This document shows, one piece after another, positions 42,085 through 50,256 of a stretch of 52,683 nt of DNA (the stretch's first letter is position 1; every line of letters begins with the position of its first letter). The DNA is taken from the NCBI GenBank assembly GCA_019359615.1, contig JAHHHA010000042.1, forward strand, positions 1 to 52,683. Direction: 5' to 3'. Origin of the DNA: Cyanosarcina radialis HA8281-LM2 (GTDB lineage: Bacteria; Cyanobacteriota; Cyanobacteriia; Cyanobacteriales; CCAP-1448). The notes beneath the pieces were generated by a model, which searched no databases, was not told the origin of the DNA, and saw only the letters and a program-made list of their open reading frames with translations. A program made the position numbers and the translations under genes.

Positions 42085-43476
42085 ATGGTAACAACACGAA
42101 TTTTAGAAATATTGCGAACCGGACAGCCGGATGAGTCAGCGACGATTCAAGGCTGGGTGCGAACCAAACGAGAATTAAAAGACTTTACCTTTGTCGAAGT
42201 CAACGATGGTTCGTCGATGGCGAACCTGCAAGTAGTTCTCGATCCCGTTTTGCCAGACTATGCAGACGTGCTGAAACAATTGAATACAGGCACATCGATC
42301 GCAGTTTCTGGGATATTGGTAGCTTCCCCAGCTAAGGGACAGCGGATCGAACTGAAGGCTCAAACTGTAGAGGTTTATGGCGAAGCCGATCCGCAAACCT
42401 ATCCGCTGCAAAAGAAACGCCACTCGTTTGAATTTTTGCGGGAAATCGGACATTTGCGATCGCGTACTAATACTTTAGGCGCTGTGTTTCGAGTTCGCAA
42501 TGCTTGCGCTAACGCCATCCATCAATTTTTTCAGTCGCGGGGCTTTTTATGGATTCACACCCCTATCATCACCGCTAGCGACTGCGAAGGCGCTGGGGAA
42601 ATGTTTCACGTTACTAGCCTCAATTTAACCGATGTCCCCCTCACAGAGGCTAAGGGAGTAGATTACAGCCAGGATTTTTTTGGCAAACCGGCCTATCTGA
42701 CCGTCAGCGGGCAACTAGAAGCCGAAGTCATGGCTATGGCTTTTAGTAACGTCTACACCTTTGGGCCCACTTTCCGCGCCGAGAATTCTAACACCTCTCG
42801 TCACCTAGCCGAGTTTTGGATGGTAGAACCAGAAATGGCTTTTTGCGACTTACAAGGCGATATGGATTTAGCGGAGGAATTTCTTAAATACCTGTTTAAA
42901 TCCGTTTTGGAACAATGTCCCGAAGATATGGAGTTTTTCAACCAGCGGATCGATAACTCGGTGCTAGCTACTGCCGATAATATCATCAACAACCAATTTG
43001 AAAGGGTGACTTATACAGATGCGATCGCCCTTTTAGAAAAAACCAATAAAAAATTTGAATATCCGGTCAAATGGGGCTTAGATCTACAATCGGAACACGA
43101 ACGCTACTTGGCAGAAGAACTGTTTAAAAAGCCCGTCATCGTTACCGATTATCCAGTAGAAATAAAAGCATTTTATATGCGGTTAAGTGATGACGAAAAG
43201 ACGGTAGCAGCGATGGATATTCTCGCGCCGAAAATTGGTGAAATCATTGGTGGATCGCAGCGGGAAGAACGATTAGACGTACTAGAAAATCGCATTCAGA
43301 AGCAAGGATTGAATCTAGCCGATTACTGGTGGTATTTAGACTTGCGCCGCTATGGAACTGTACCCCATGCTGGCTTTGGTTTAGGGTTTGAACGCCTAGT
43401 GCAATTTATGACTGGCATGGGCAACATCCGCGATGTCATTCCCTTCCCTCGCGCCCCCTTGAGCGTGGATTTTTAA
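42085..43476 (+). CDS. asnS: Asparaginyl-tRNA synthetase
   Basis: AsnS charges tRNA-Asn. 463 residues, class II. The N-terminal OB domain is [33 protein letters not shown]; class II motifs are [26 protein letters not shown] (motif 1), the long motif 2 [32 protein letters not shown], and motif 3 [27 protein letters not shown]. Specific for Asn by the family type ([22 protein letters not shown]). It is complete and intact. The gene is alone on its strand between the Rpn-like gene and a GNAT gene. Confidence 0.96.
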   Translation: MVTTRILEILRTGQPDESATIQGWVRTKRELKDFTFVEVNDGSSMANLQVVLDPVLPDYADVLKQLNTGTSIAVSGILVASPAKGQRIELKAQTVEVYGEADPQTYPLQKKRHSFEFLREIGHLRSRTNTLGAVFRVRNACANAIHQFFQSRGFLWIHTPIITASDCEGAGEMFHVTSLNLTDVPLTEAKGVDYSQDFFGKPAYLTVSGQLEAEVMAMAFSNVYTFGPTFRAENSNTSRHLAEFWMVEPEMAFCDLQGDMDLAEEFLKYLFKSVLEQCPEDMEFFNQRIDNSVLATADNIINNQFERVTYTDAIALLEKTNKKFEYPVKWGLDLQSEHERYLAEELFKKPVIVTDYPVEIKAFYMRLSDDEKTVAAMDILAPKIGEIIGGSQREERLDVLENRIQKQGLNLADYWWYLDLRRYGTVPHAGFGLGFERLVQFMTGMGNIRDVIPFPRAPLSVDF

Positions 43477-43513
43477 ATCTAACCAAGCGTCGGTTTGCAG
43501 GTTAGACCTCTCG

Positions 43514-43585
43514 CATAAGTCTATAACTCATCAATTTCATCTGTGTTTATCTGTGTGCATCTGTGGTTTTTACTCAAAATCTGAT
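43514..43585. repeat. ATCTGTGTTT dispersed element, copy 2
   Basis: CATAAGTCTATAACTCATCA followed by TTTCATCTGTG, TTTATCTGTG, TGCATCTGTG and GTTTTTACTCAAAATCTGAT. Closely matches 9369-9441 in order and spacing. Confidence 0.8.
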
Positions 43586-43660
43586 TGGATGCAGTAGGTT
43601 GTCAAAGATGGACAAGACATTTGGTACTATGCGTCATAATTAGCGACATCAAATAGCTTT

Positions 43661-44218
43661 ATGCTCGATCGCACCACCTTGGAAACAGAGAGATTACTTC
43701 TGCGCTTACTAACCCATGCAGATATAAAGTCAATTCAGGATGCAGCTAGCGATCGCAGGGTTGCTGATACTACCATCTCTATTCCCCATCCATATCCTGG
43801 CGGTGAAGCTCAGAGATATGTATTTAAAAAGATTGCCGATTTTGAGTCAGGGGAATCTGTTTCATTTGCGATCGAGAGCAAAGCGGAAAAAGCATTTTGT
43901 GGAGTTATAGAAATTCGAGATATCGATCGAGAACATTTGCAAGGAGAATTAAGTTTTTGGCTAGCAGTTCAAGCCTGGGGAAAAGGTTATATGAGCGAAG
44001 CATTACAACCAATTATTCGCTTCGGATTTGAAGATTTAGAACTCAATCGCCTCTACGCCTACCACATGGTAAGAAATCCTGCTTCAGGTAGGGTATTGCA
44101 GAAAAATGGGTTATTGCCAGAAGGATTGTTACGCCAGCGAGTCCGCAGGTGGGGAGTATTTGAAGATGTAAAGTTATGGGCAATTCTGCGAACAGACTGG
44201 CAAAGCAAAGCAGAATAA
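43661..44218 (+). CDS. GNAT-family N-acetyltransferase (RimJ/RimL-type)
   Basis: 185 residues: TERLLLRLLTHADIKSIQDAASDRRVADTTISIPHPYP at the N-terminus, an ELSFWLAVQAWGKGYMSEALQPIIRFGFEDLELNRLYAYHMVRNPASGRVLQKNGLLPEGLLRQRVRRWGVFEDVKLWAIL C-terminal half. This is the RimJ/RimL/SNAT-type of acetyltransferase, seen in WLAxQxWGKGYMSEA and NPASGRVLQKNG. Substrate cannot be read from sequence: ribosomal protein N-terminus or a small molecule are both possible. It stands alone, followed by a hairpin element at 44308. Confidence 0.88.
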   Translation: MLDRTTLETERLLLRLLTHADIKSIQDAASDRRVADTTISIPHPYPGGEAQRYVFKKIADFESGESVSFAIESKAEKAFCGVIEIRDIDREHLQGELSFWLAVQAWGKGYMSEALQPIIRFGFEDLELNRLYAYHMVRNPASGRVLQKNGLLPEGLLRQRVRRWGVFEDVKLWAILRTDWQSKAE

Positions 44219-44307
44219 TAAACCGATCGATCTCCCCTTTCTAGTAAACAAAAAATTCCTTTTCCCTCTCCTTGATGGAAGTTAAAAAAATAATTGGGTA
44301 ATTCTTG

Positions 44308-44332
44308 TGGGATAGCCCTCTGGGCTGTCCCA
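44308..44332. repeat. TGGGAxAGCCC hairpin element, copy 2
   Basis: TGGGATAGCCC, loop TCT, GGGCTGTCCCA: exact reverse complement of 21681-21705. It lies between the convergent ends of a GNAT gene and the sulfurtransferase and could terminate both. Confidence 0.85.
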
Positions 44333-44364
44333 ATGGGGTGGGCAGGATGCAACCGGATTCGATA

Positions 44365-45198
44365 TTACTGCTCGATCGCAACTTCTGGTAAACGACCCCA
44401 TTCATTCCACGAACCATCGTAGTTGCGAACTTTGGGATAACCCAGCAAATATTTCAACACAAACCACATATATGCAGAGCGTCCGCCAATGGCACAGTAA
44501 GGAAACACCTCTTTATCGGGCGTAACTCCTCGACTGGCGAAAAGAGTTTGTAACTCTGCGGCAGACTTAAAAGTACCATCCTCATTCAAGGTCAGGGTAT
44601 GTTGGAGATGCACAGCACCGGGAATGTGTCCCCCGCGTTCTTCCCCTACTGGGGGATTCATCATGAAGATTTCGCCCCGATACTCTTCAGCAGTGCGGAC
44701 ATCTAGCAACACAGAATCCGGCCGATTCAGAGAGGCTAGAACTTCTGGCTGCAAAACCCGCAAATTGGCATCTGGCGGTTTTACCTGATACTCAGTGGGA
44801 GCGAAATCGGATAACTCTGCTGCCAGCGGCCGACCCTCTGCCACCCATTTTTGATGCCCGCCGTTGAGAACGTATACCCGATCGTGTCCGAAGGTTTTCA
44901 ACAGCCAGAAGATTAAAGCTCCCGTACCAGGATAACTCCCGTAGGCGATCGCAGTCGTTTCAGAAGTAATACCCGATCGCGACAGCAATTTTCCCATGTT
45001 AGTTGGGTCTAAATTCATCCGCAGATCTGGGAGCAGCAAATCGGTAAGAATATTCCAGTAAACTGCGCCAGGGATATGAGCGTTCTGATATATTTCTGGA
45101 TTCATATCGACTTCGATCGCCCGCACGTTCGGATCGTCAAGGCGATCCATCAACCATTGGGTATCGACCAAAACTTCGGGGTGGGCATATGAAGACAT
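44365..45198 (-). CDS. Two-domain rhodanese-type sulfurtransferase
   Basis: 277 residues from ATG 45198 (MSSYAHPEVLVDTQWLMDRL); the upstream frame continues but is not family-like. The first rhodanese domain (about 1-125) has IPGAVYWN and AYGSYPGTGALIFWLLKTFG where the cysteine is replaced, so it is inactive; the second (about 150-277) has LLDVRTAEEYRGE, GHIPGAVHLQH and the active loop Y-C235-A-I-G-G-R-S. These enzymes pass sulfane sulfur from thiosulfate or mercaptopyruvate; the CAIGGRS loop fits the thiosulfate type more than CGSGVTA. It is divergent from the LuxR-type regulator gene across 97 bases, so that regulator may act on it. Confidence 0.9.
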   Translation of the reverse strand: MSSYAHPEVLVDTQWLMDRLDDPNVRAIEVDMNPEIYQNAHIPGAVYWNILTDLLLPDLRMNLDPTNMGKLLSRSGITSETTAIAYGSYPGTGALIFWLLKTFGHDRVYVLNGGHQKWVAEGRPLAAELSDFAPTEYQVKPPDANLRVLQPEVLASLNRPDSVLLDVRTAEEYRGEIFMMNPPVGEERGGHIPGAVHLQHTLTLNEDGTFKSAAELQTLFASRGVTPDKEVFPYCAIGGRSAYMWFVLKYLLGYPKVRNYDGSWNEWGRLPEVAIEQ

Positions 45199-45295
45199 CG
45201 ATTTTTTCCTCTCAACTGTGCGCTTAGCTAAGATTAAAAGAGGCCGATCGACTTCGCCTAGTCCTCGATCGAGTACACTTTTAGCCACTGTGCCG

Positions 45296-46003
45296 ATGAC
45301 AATTCCCTTACAGGCTTTATTTGCAGCTATACATCAAATCCAAGACGAACGAGATCTCAAGTCGCAAATCGTGCCAAAAATTGGTGAATATTTTGCCGCG
45401 AAGCGATCGGGAATTTTTTTCTTCGATACTCTGCAAGAGATGCTGGGCGAACGGTTGCCATGGGGAAATAGCCCGCTGGAAAAAACCTTGGACGTTGCCT
45501 TCTCGATCGAACGCAATCCGGTGGCGCGTTATTTAGTAGAACGTCACGCTCCCGTGCATGAGGCCCTGGTAACATCACCCAAGGTGTGGACGACGATTTG
45601 CCCTCGTCCCGACCATTGGCACGTCATGGCAGGGCCGATCGTCAGTCGGGGTAAATTAGTAGGGGTTGTAGGCTGCACCCGCGATCGATCCATGCCTGCT
45701 TTCGATTCGCAAAATCTCTCGGATTTGAGCGCGATTTGTTTGCACTTATCGGCGTGGACGGCAACAACAAGAGCGCCACAACGATCTTTGGAGAGCGATC
45801 GATTAACTCCTCGCGAATTACAAATTGCTCGATTGGTAGCTTTAGGGCGAACTAACGCCGAAATTGGCAGCGAATTGTGGATTACAGAAAATTCTGTCAA
45901 GCAAGCTTTGAAGCGAATGTTTCGCAAACTTGAGGTTTCGTCTCGTGCGGAGATGGTGGCGCAATTGTCTGCTTCTACTAACAATTATTTGGCAAGCGTA
46001 TAA
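45296..46003 (+). CDS. LuxR-type transcription regulator with GAF-like sensor
   Basis: 235 residues from ATG 45296 (MTIPLQALFAAIHQIQDERDLKSQIVPKIGEYFAAKRSGIFFFD); the frame opens upstream at 45218 but overlaps the sulfurtransferase gene start. Residues about 1-150 form a GAF-type fold (GEYFAAKRSGIFFFDTLQ, HVMAGPIVSRGKLVGVVGCTR). Residues about 165-228 are the LuxR/FixJ DNA-binding domain (LTPRELQIARLVALGRTNAEIGSELWITENSVKQALKRMFRKLEVSSRAEMVAQL). There is no receiver domain. A cysteine (VGCTR) in the GAF part could respond to redox or thiol ligands; this is a guess. Confidence 0.88.
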   Translation: MTIPLQALFAAIHQIQDERDLKSQIVPKIGEYFAAKRSGIFFFDTLQEMLGERLPWGNSPLEKTLDVAFSIERNPVARYLVERHAPVHEALVTSPKVWTTICPRPDHWHVMAGPIVSRGKLVGVVGCTRDRSMPAFDSQNLSDLSAICLHLSAWTATTRAPQRSLESDRLTPRELQIARLVALGRTNAEIGSELWITENSVKQALKRMFRKLEVSSRAEMVAQLSASTNNYLASV

Positions 46004-46245
46004 AGATGCCTGCGCCACTCTGCGAGAACAAGCGTGGGGTTAATTGCGAATTGAGTTGACTTCCTTGCCATTTGGCAAAGTGTTGTGTTAGAAACGAGTT
46101 GAAGCACTTAGATTTTGGATTACGTACCCGATCGCATCCCTACTATCTACGGGAAGCTGCAAATTCGGGATTTGACTGCGGCTGCTGAACCCAAGTCAAA
46201 ATCGCTTCAAATCTAAAGGTCATTTAGTGCTTTGAATAGCTTTTT

Positions 46246-47685
46246 ATGCAGCCCAAAAATACTTTGCGGCTTCTGCGAGCCTTAGCTCGACAGGGGCTTG
46301 ACGTGCGATATAACGATCGCTCTTACTCGGTACGTCGGACAGATTCCCCCGATGCTCCCACAGCAGAAGTCCTTTTACCTGAAAGCTTTCCGGTTGAGGC
46401 CAAAGCCTTCAAGCAATTGGCTAGCTTGGCGACTGCCAAACATCCCGCTGGCGGGCGAGTTTGTCGCGTTTGTGCCACACCCGATTTTCATCCCGGTGAT
46501 GCTGGAGTGCCTATCGGCTCTGTAGTGGAAACATCACAGCAGGTGATTCCTGCTGCTGTCGGCTCCGATATCAACTGCGGAATGCGGTTGCACGTTGCCG
46601 ATTTGTCTGTGGGAGATTTTTTATCCCAACGCGATCGCTTCGTGGAATTAATGAAAGGAGATTACTTTTTTGGCACTCGCGATGTCACCATGACGGCTCG
46701 ATCGATGCAAGCAATGTTTCGAGATGGAGTGGCTGGCTGGTTGGATACCATGCTAGACGGGCCCACGGGAAGTATCGTTCGATCGAATCTGCATCAACTG
46801 GCAAAGGAAATCGATCGCATTTTTCTTTCCGGCTCGATGTCAGGACATCAAAAATGGGCACCAGAGGAATTAGTTCCAGAAACCGGAGTAGTTCGAGATG
46901 GTGGATTGGCAACCATTGGCGGCGGCAATCACTTTGTCGAAGTGCAGTGGATCGATCGCATAGAAGATCGAACTTTGGCCTATCAATGGGGGGTGCGAGA
47001 AGGACAGCTAGCCTTCACCATCCACTCCGGCTCGCGCCATGTGGGGAAATACATCGGTGGGATGTGGCGCGATCGAGCGCGATCGTTGTGGGTAAAAGGA
47101 TTGAAGTATCCAGATTCCCACTTGTTCCCCCTCTCAGCAGTTACCCATCCAGAGGCAGTGCAAAATTATCTCCAAGCTGAAGCCACCGCTGCCAATTATG
47201 GCTTTGTCAACCGACTGCTATTGGCAGAGTTGTTACGGCTGCGACTGCGCCAAGTCTACAGCGAGATCGAAGCACCGTTAGTTTACGATTTACCCCATAA
47301 CATCACCCTCCCTGAAGGACAAGGCTGGGTGACGCGCAAGGGTGCGTGTCCGGCGCATGAGGGTCAACCCGTCATCATTCCTGGCTCTATGGGTACGCCA
47401 TCATATCTATTAGTCGGATTGGGAAACCAAGATTGGTGCTGTTCTGCCTCCCATGGGGCCGGAAGGTGGCGTTCTCGCTTCGATCTAAGCCGTCAAGGGA
47501 ATCGGGAAAGCGAGGAGGAGTTAGGGTTAACTGGGGTTGACTGCATTACCTTACGAGAAGAGAGACGGATCGAAGAAGCGCCTGCTGCTTACAAGCCCAT
47601 TACCCCTGTAATTGACGCTCAGGTACAAGCTGGATTAGTGCGAGTCGTGGCTCGGATGCAACCGATTCTGACGTTTAAGGCTTAA
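46246..47685 (+). CDS. rtcB: RtcB-family RNA ligase-like protein
   Basis: 479 residues. RtcB joins RNA 2',3'-cyclic phosphate or 3'-phosphate ends to 5'-hydroxyl ends with GTP and Mn. Visible motifs: TPDFHPGDAGVPIGSV (canonical PDxHPGxGxPIG), GSDINCGMR with the metal cysteine, GGGNHFVEVQ, FTIHSGSRHVG, RKGACPAHEGQPVIIPGSMGTPSYLLVG and the guanylylation motif SASHGAGR. All catalytic blocks are present, but the sequence around them differs from the E. coli type (for example RKGACPAH instead of RKGATRA), so it may be one of several RtcB paralogues with an unclear role. No archease gene is nearby. Confidence 0.9.
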   Translation: MQPKNTLRLLRALARQGLDVRYNDRSYSVRRTDSPDAPTAEVLLPESFPVEAKAFKQLASLATAKHPAGGRVCRVCATPDFHPGDAGVPIGSVVETSQQVIPAAVGSDINCGMRLHVADLSVGDFLSQRDRFVELMKGDYFFGTRDVTMTARSMQAMFRDGVAGWLDTMLDGPTGSIVRSNLHQLAKEIDRIFLSGSMSGHQKWAPEELVPETGVVRDGGLATIGGGNHFVEVQWIDRIEDRTLAYQWGVREGQLAFTIHSGSRHVGKYIGGMWRDRARSLWVKGLKYPDSHLFPLSAVTHPEAVQNYLQAEATAANYGFVNRLLLAELLRLRLRQVYSEIEAPLVYDLPHNITLPEGQGWVTRKGACPAHEGQPVIIPGSMGTPSYLLVGLGNQDWCCSASHGAGRWRSRFDLSRQGNRESEEELGLTGVDCITLREERRIEEAPAAYKPITPVIDAQVQAGLVRVVARMQPILTFKA

Positions 47686-47713
47686 ATTAGACCTGTCTTT
47701 AAAATGTCGGTAG

Positions 47714-47778
47714 GGGCGAAGCATTCGGATTTAAAACCATTGATTTGACCGATATTTTGTCACCCGAATGCTTCGCCC
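47714..47778. terminator. 15-base perfect inverted repeat downstream of rtcB
   Basis: GGGCGAAGCATTCGG (47714-47728) and CCGAATGCTTCGCCC (47764-47778) are exact complements with 35 bases between. The pattern looks like the ends of a small dispersed element; as a hairpin it could terminate rtcB. Confidence 0.6.
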
Positions 47779-47849
47779 GCCCAAGGATTTATGCAAGAGA
47801 CGACCACGAACTGCGTTTACAACCAAGGATGAAATTGGGAGTTTGTTCT

Positions 47850-48059
47850 ATGATGCCGAATCTGTCACAAATGACAAATATTGAGCTAAAGCGGTATATT
47901 TCCGATCGTCGAAACGATCGCGAGGCGTTTCACGCTGCTATGGAAGTTGTGATGAGTCGTCGGAACCCTGCTAATCGCCATCCATATCCCTTCGATCTTG
48001 CCAATCCTGAAGTTGAAGTCGAGGCAATTTTGAGAGCTAAGTTGGAACAGGCTGAGTAG
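47850..48059 (+). CDS. Small conserved protein, DUF6887-like
   Basis: 69 residues from ATG 47850 (MMPNLSQMTNIELKRYISDRRNDREAFHAAMEVVMSRRNPANRHPYPFDLANPEVEVEAILRAKLEQAE). The frame is open from 47745, but the first part lies in the repeat region. The sequence MTNxELKRYIxxHRND-EAFxxAxEVxMSRR-P matches what I recall of DUF6887, a small family common in cyanobacteria and often found next to DUF6888. No DUF6888 partner is visible here. The family is thought to come in pairs, but function is unknown. Confidence 0.75.
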   Translation: MMPNLSQMTNIELKRYISDRRNDREAFHAAMEVVMSRRNPANRHPYPFDLANPEVEVEAILRAKLEQAE

Positions 48060-48115
48060 CAGTGGTTTAATTCGTCGGTAGAATGGTGAGGTTCAAGCCA
48101 TCAGGAGACAAGACC

Positions 48116-49054
48116 ATGAATAAGTCTGTCCTCAAGTCTTGGCAATTGCCAGTAGCTAGTGTCGCGATCGCCTGCGGGTTAGCAATCGCGATCGCCCATC
48201 CGGTCAATCTTCTAGCAAACGCCCAAACCACAACTACCCCATCTTCCCCATCTCCCGCCGCTGACTCAACGACTCAGAAATTATTGGGGCAATGGCAATC
48301 CAAAGCACCATCGGGGGAAATCCTCAATTTGCTTTTTACACCCGATGGCAAGTTATTAGTTTCATTTATTAAATCTTCAGCCCCTGAAGATAGAACGCCA
48401 ACTGCTGAAGTCGGTTATCGTATCGATCCGACTCCGCAACCCATGCACATCGACTTGCTCTTTCCTGGCGATCGACAATCGGTCATGACCATCTTTGAGT
48501 TTACCAAAGACGGTCAATTGCGTTTAGAAATTAGCAGTGCCGATCCAGGGAAACCCAGGCCCAAAAACTTTTCTGCCGGATCGGCTTTGTTTCAAAAGGT
48601 TGCCGACTCTACCTCGTCGTCTAGTAATACGCCATCGGCTCGATCTGAAGCGCCAACTAGTAAAACTCCCCAAACTGAAGCGATCGAATACGTTAGTTCT
48701 ACCAACAAAGCCCAAGTCGTTCACCATTTACAAAAATCGCAATTTGCCACCAATAGCGAACAACTGGCCGTAAAGTTGCCTCCAGAGACAGAGAATTATC
48801 GCTATCAAATCGTGCCTCAGAACAAATCTGCTAAGAGCGCGATCGTTATCGCTCAATCCAAGAAAACCGGATTGAAAAGCTATACCGGAGCGGTATTTAA
48901 CTACAAAAATAGCGCGGGCCAATCTACCCTGGCCATGACGATCTGCGAAACTAACGAACCCACCTCGACTCCTCCGGGTATCCCTCAGCCTCCGAAAGAT
49001 AGCCCCCAGCAAATTAAATGTGCTGATGGTTCTTCTCAAATTCAAGAGCAGTAA
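48116..49054 (+). CDS. Secreted protein with a pilin-like C-terminal domain
   Basis: 312 residues from ATG 48116 (AGGAG eight bases upstream). A signal peptide (MNKSVLKSWQLPVASVAIACGLAIAIAHPVNLLANAQ, cleavage about A35-Q36) leads to a Thr/Ser/Pro linker, then a compact beta domain of about 90 residues (QKLLGQWQSKAPSGEILNLLFTPDGKLLVSF) with lipocalin-like strand pattern. A Ser/Thr-rich linker (about 163-190) leads to a 100-residue domain QVVHHLQKSQFATNSEQLAVKLPPETENYRYQIVPQ followed by KKTGLKSYTGAVFNY, which matches cyanobacterial type IV pilin-like G/H proteins but without their N-terminal helix. The mature protein would lie in the periplasm or outside the cell. Confidence 0.75.
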   Translation: MNKSVLKSWQLPVASVAIACGLAIAIAHPVNLLANAQTTTTPSSPSPAADSTTQKLLGQWQSKAPSGEILNLLFTPDGKLLVSFIKSSAPEDRTPTAEVGYRIDPTPQPMHIDLLFPGDRQSVMTIFEFTKDGQLRLEISSADPGKPRPKNFSAGSALFQKVADSTSSSSNTPSARSEAPTSKTPQTEAIEYVSSTNKAQVVHHLQKSQFATNSEQLAVKLPPETENYRYQIVPQNKSAKSAIVIAQSKKTGLKSYTGAVFNYKNSAGQSTLAMTICETNEPTSTPPGIPQPPKDSPQQIKCADGSSQIQEQ

Positions 49055-49185
49055 CATCTGAAATATGTAGTGCGAGCATCTTGCTCGCTAGCCACACGCG
49101 ATCTTTGATGTTGGAGCTAACGCGCACGCTACGCGTACTGTCAGGTCGTCCGCAGGACTTACGCACTACCGTTTATTACGGTTAT

Positions 49186-50004
49186 TCAACCGGATTCGAT
49201 ATAACAGGAATTTGTCTGAAGTCGATCGTTGTACGCTCGGATAATGTAGCGCAAAAACTCTACAGCATCGTATGCTCGGCGAATCCGAGACGTGTAGATT
49301 TGGCCGCAGCCTTCACGAAGAGCGAGCGCTTCTCGAACGATCGGGTGCCATCGTTCTGGCAAGTGGGAAAGGGCATATATCCCAGCACCAGTCTTTGAAG
49401 TGATATCGCCTTCGCAGAACGAGTACCACAAACGCAGGACACCCAGAACCGCCCACTGAACGCTATAGTCAGACAGCAATTTTGGTAATTGGATTGGCGA
49501 ACGAGTCCAACTTTGCCAATAGGTGTTGAGGTTATCGTGCAGTCGGGCGACAAGCTCATCCCAACTCACAGTAAAAGTAAGCGTTTGAGGCGACGGCCCC
49601 AGAAGGGCAATTCCATGGTGCTTCAACACCCACCATGTCACCAAATTAATATCTCTGTACCCTTCTAGGTGGAAAACACCATCAGCAACGTAAGGTGAAG
49701 GCGCGATCGCATCAGGCAAACAGCCCAGATCGTTCCACTGAAGATAACTTCCGTCTAATTTCCACTTTGGATACCTGGCTAAAAGAATTTGATGGCTCGT
49801 TTTGAGATGGGTAATGTCTTGTGGGGTTGGTCTACGTCGCAACACAGCGATAAAGTCAATATCGCTCATCCGTTCGTTAAATGCCCCAAGCGCGATCGAG
49901 CCATGCAAGTAAAACGCTTCAGCGAGATCGGGAACAGAGCGATCCAGAAGTTGCATATAGTCGTCTAATAGAGGATAAATTGCTTCTGGAATTTTTGCGT
50001 TCAT
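49186..50004 (-). CDS. Nucleotidyltransferase of the AadA/DUF4111 type
   Basis: 272 residues from ATG 50004 (MNAKIPEAIYPLLDDYMQLLDRSVPDLAEAFYLHGSIALGAFNERMSDIDFIAVL); an earlier ATG 50031 adds nine residues. The motif HGSIALGxFNERMSDIDF is the nucleotidyltransferase active site (G-S and D-x-D). A C-terminal helical DUF4111-like half follows. This is the fold of aminoglycoside (streptomycin/spectinomycin) adenylyltransferases of the AadA kind, but the natural substrate is unknown. The last codons (TGTTATATCGAATCCGGT, ESG-stop) lie in a 16-base sequence also found after the sulfurtransferase gene, so the end may have been altered by a repeat. Confidence 0.82.
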   Translation of the reverse strand: MNAKIPEAIYPLLDDYMQLLDRSVPDLAEAFYLHGSIALGAFNERMSDIDFIAVLRRRPTPQDITHLKTSHQILLARYPKWKLDGSYLQWNDLGCLPDAIAPSPYVADGVFHLEGYRDINLVTWWVLKHHGIALLGPSPQTLTFTVSWDELVARLHDNLNTYWQSWTRSPIQLPKLLSDYSVQWAVLGVLRLWYSFCEGDITSKTGAGIYALSHLPERWHPIVREALALREGCGQIYTSRIRRAYDAVEFLRYIIRAYNDRLQTNSCYIESG

Positions 50005-50120
50005 CACGATCGCTCTATCTCGATCTAACAAGCTGCTCGGTACGTAAAACCCAGCAGGGTAAGGCTCAAAACTGCTTCTTTACCTAATGTATAGTATCGA
50101 GTCGATCGGTAGCTAAAAAA

Positions 50121-50193
50121 TACCCCCAGGGGAATTCGAATCCCCGTCGCCTCCGTGAAAGGGAGGTGTCCTAGGCCTCTAGACGATGGGGGC
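50121..50193 (-). tRNA. trnE: tRNA-Glu (UUC)
   Basis: Read on the minus strand the 73 bases give a full cloverleaf: acceptor GCCCCCA with TGGGGGT and discriminator A, D arm with ATCGTCTAGAGGCCTAGGAC, anticodon arm CCTCC-CTTTCAC-GGAGG (anticodon TTC), T arm CGGGG-ATTCGAAT-CCCCT-like. The G1-U72 pair is normal for cyanobacterial and chloroplast tRNA-Glu. No CCA is encoded. Besides translation, this tRNA supplies glutamate for haem, chlorophyll and bilin synthesis through glutamyl-tRNA reductase. Confidence 0.96.
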
Positions 50194-50256
50194 GTATTTG
50201 CAGCGCCTATACTAGGGTAACTAATGTCATTTGATATGTCAACTAGGGCGATCGAA

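Noticed and set aside
45544-45984. 146-codon minus-strand frame opposite the LuxR-type regulator
   Set aside because: It lies entirely inside a strong gene on the other strand and has no homology signs.
49081-49398. 105-codon plus-strand frame near the AadA-like gene
   Set aside because: It covers repeat sequence and the antisense strand of the AadA-like gene.
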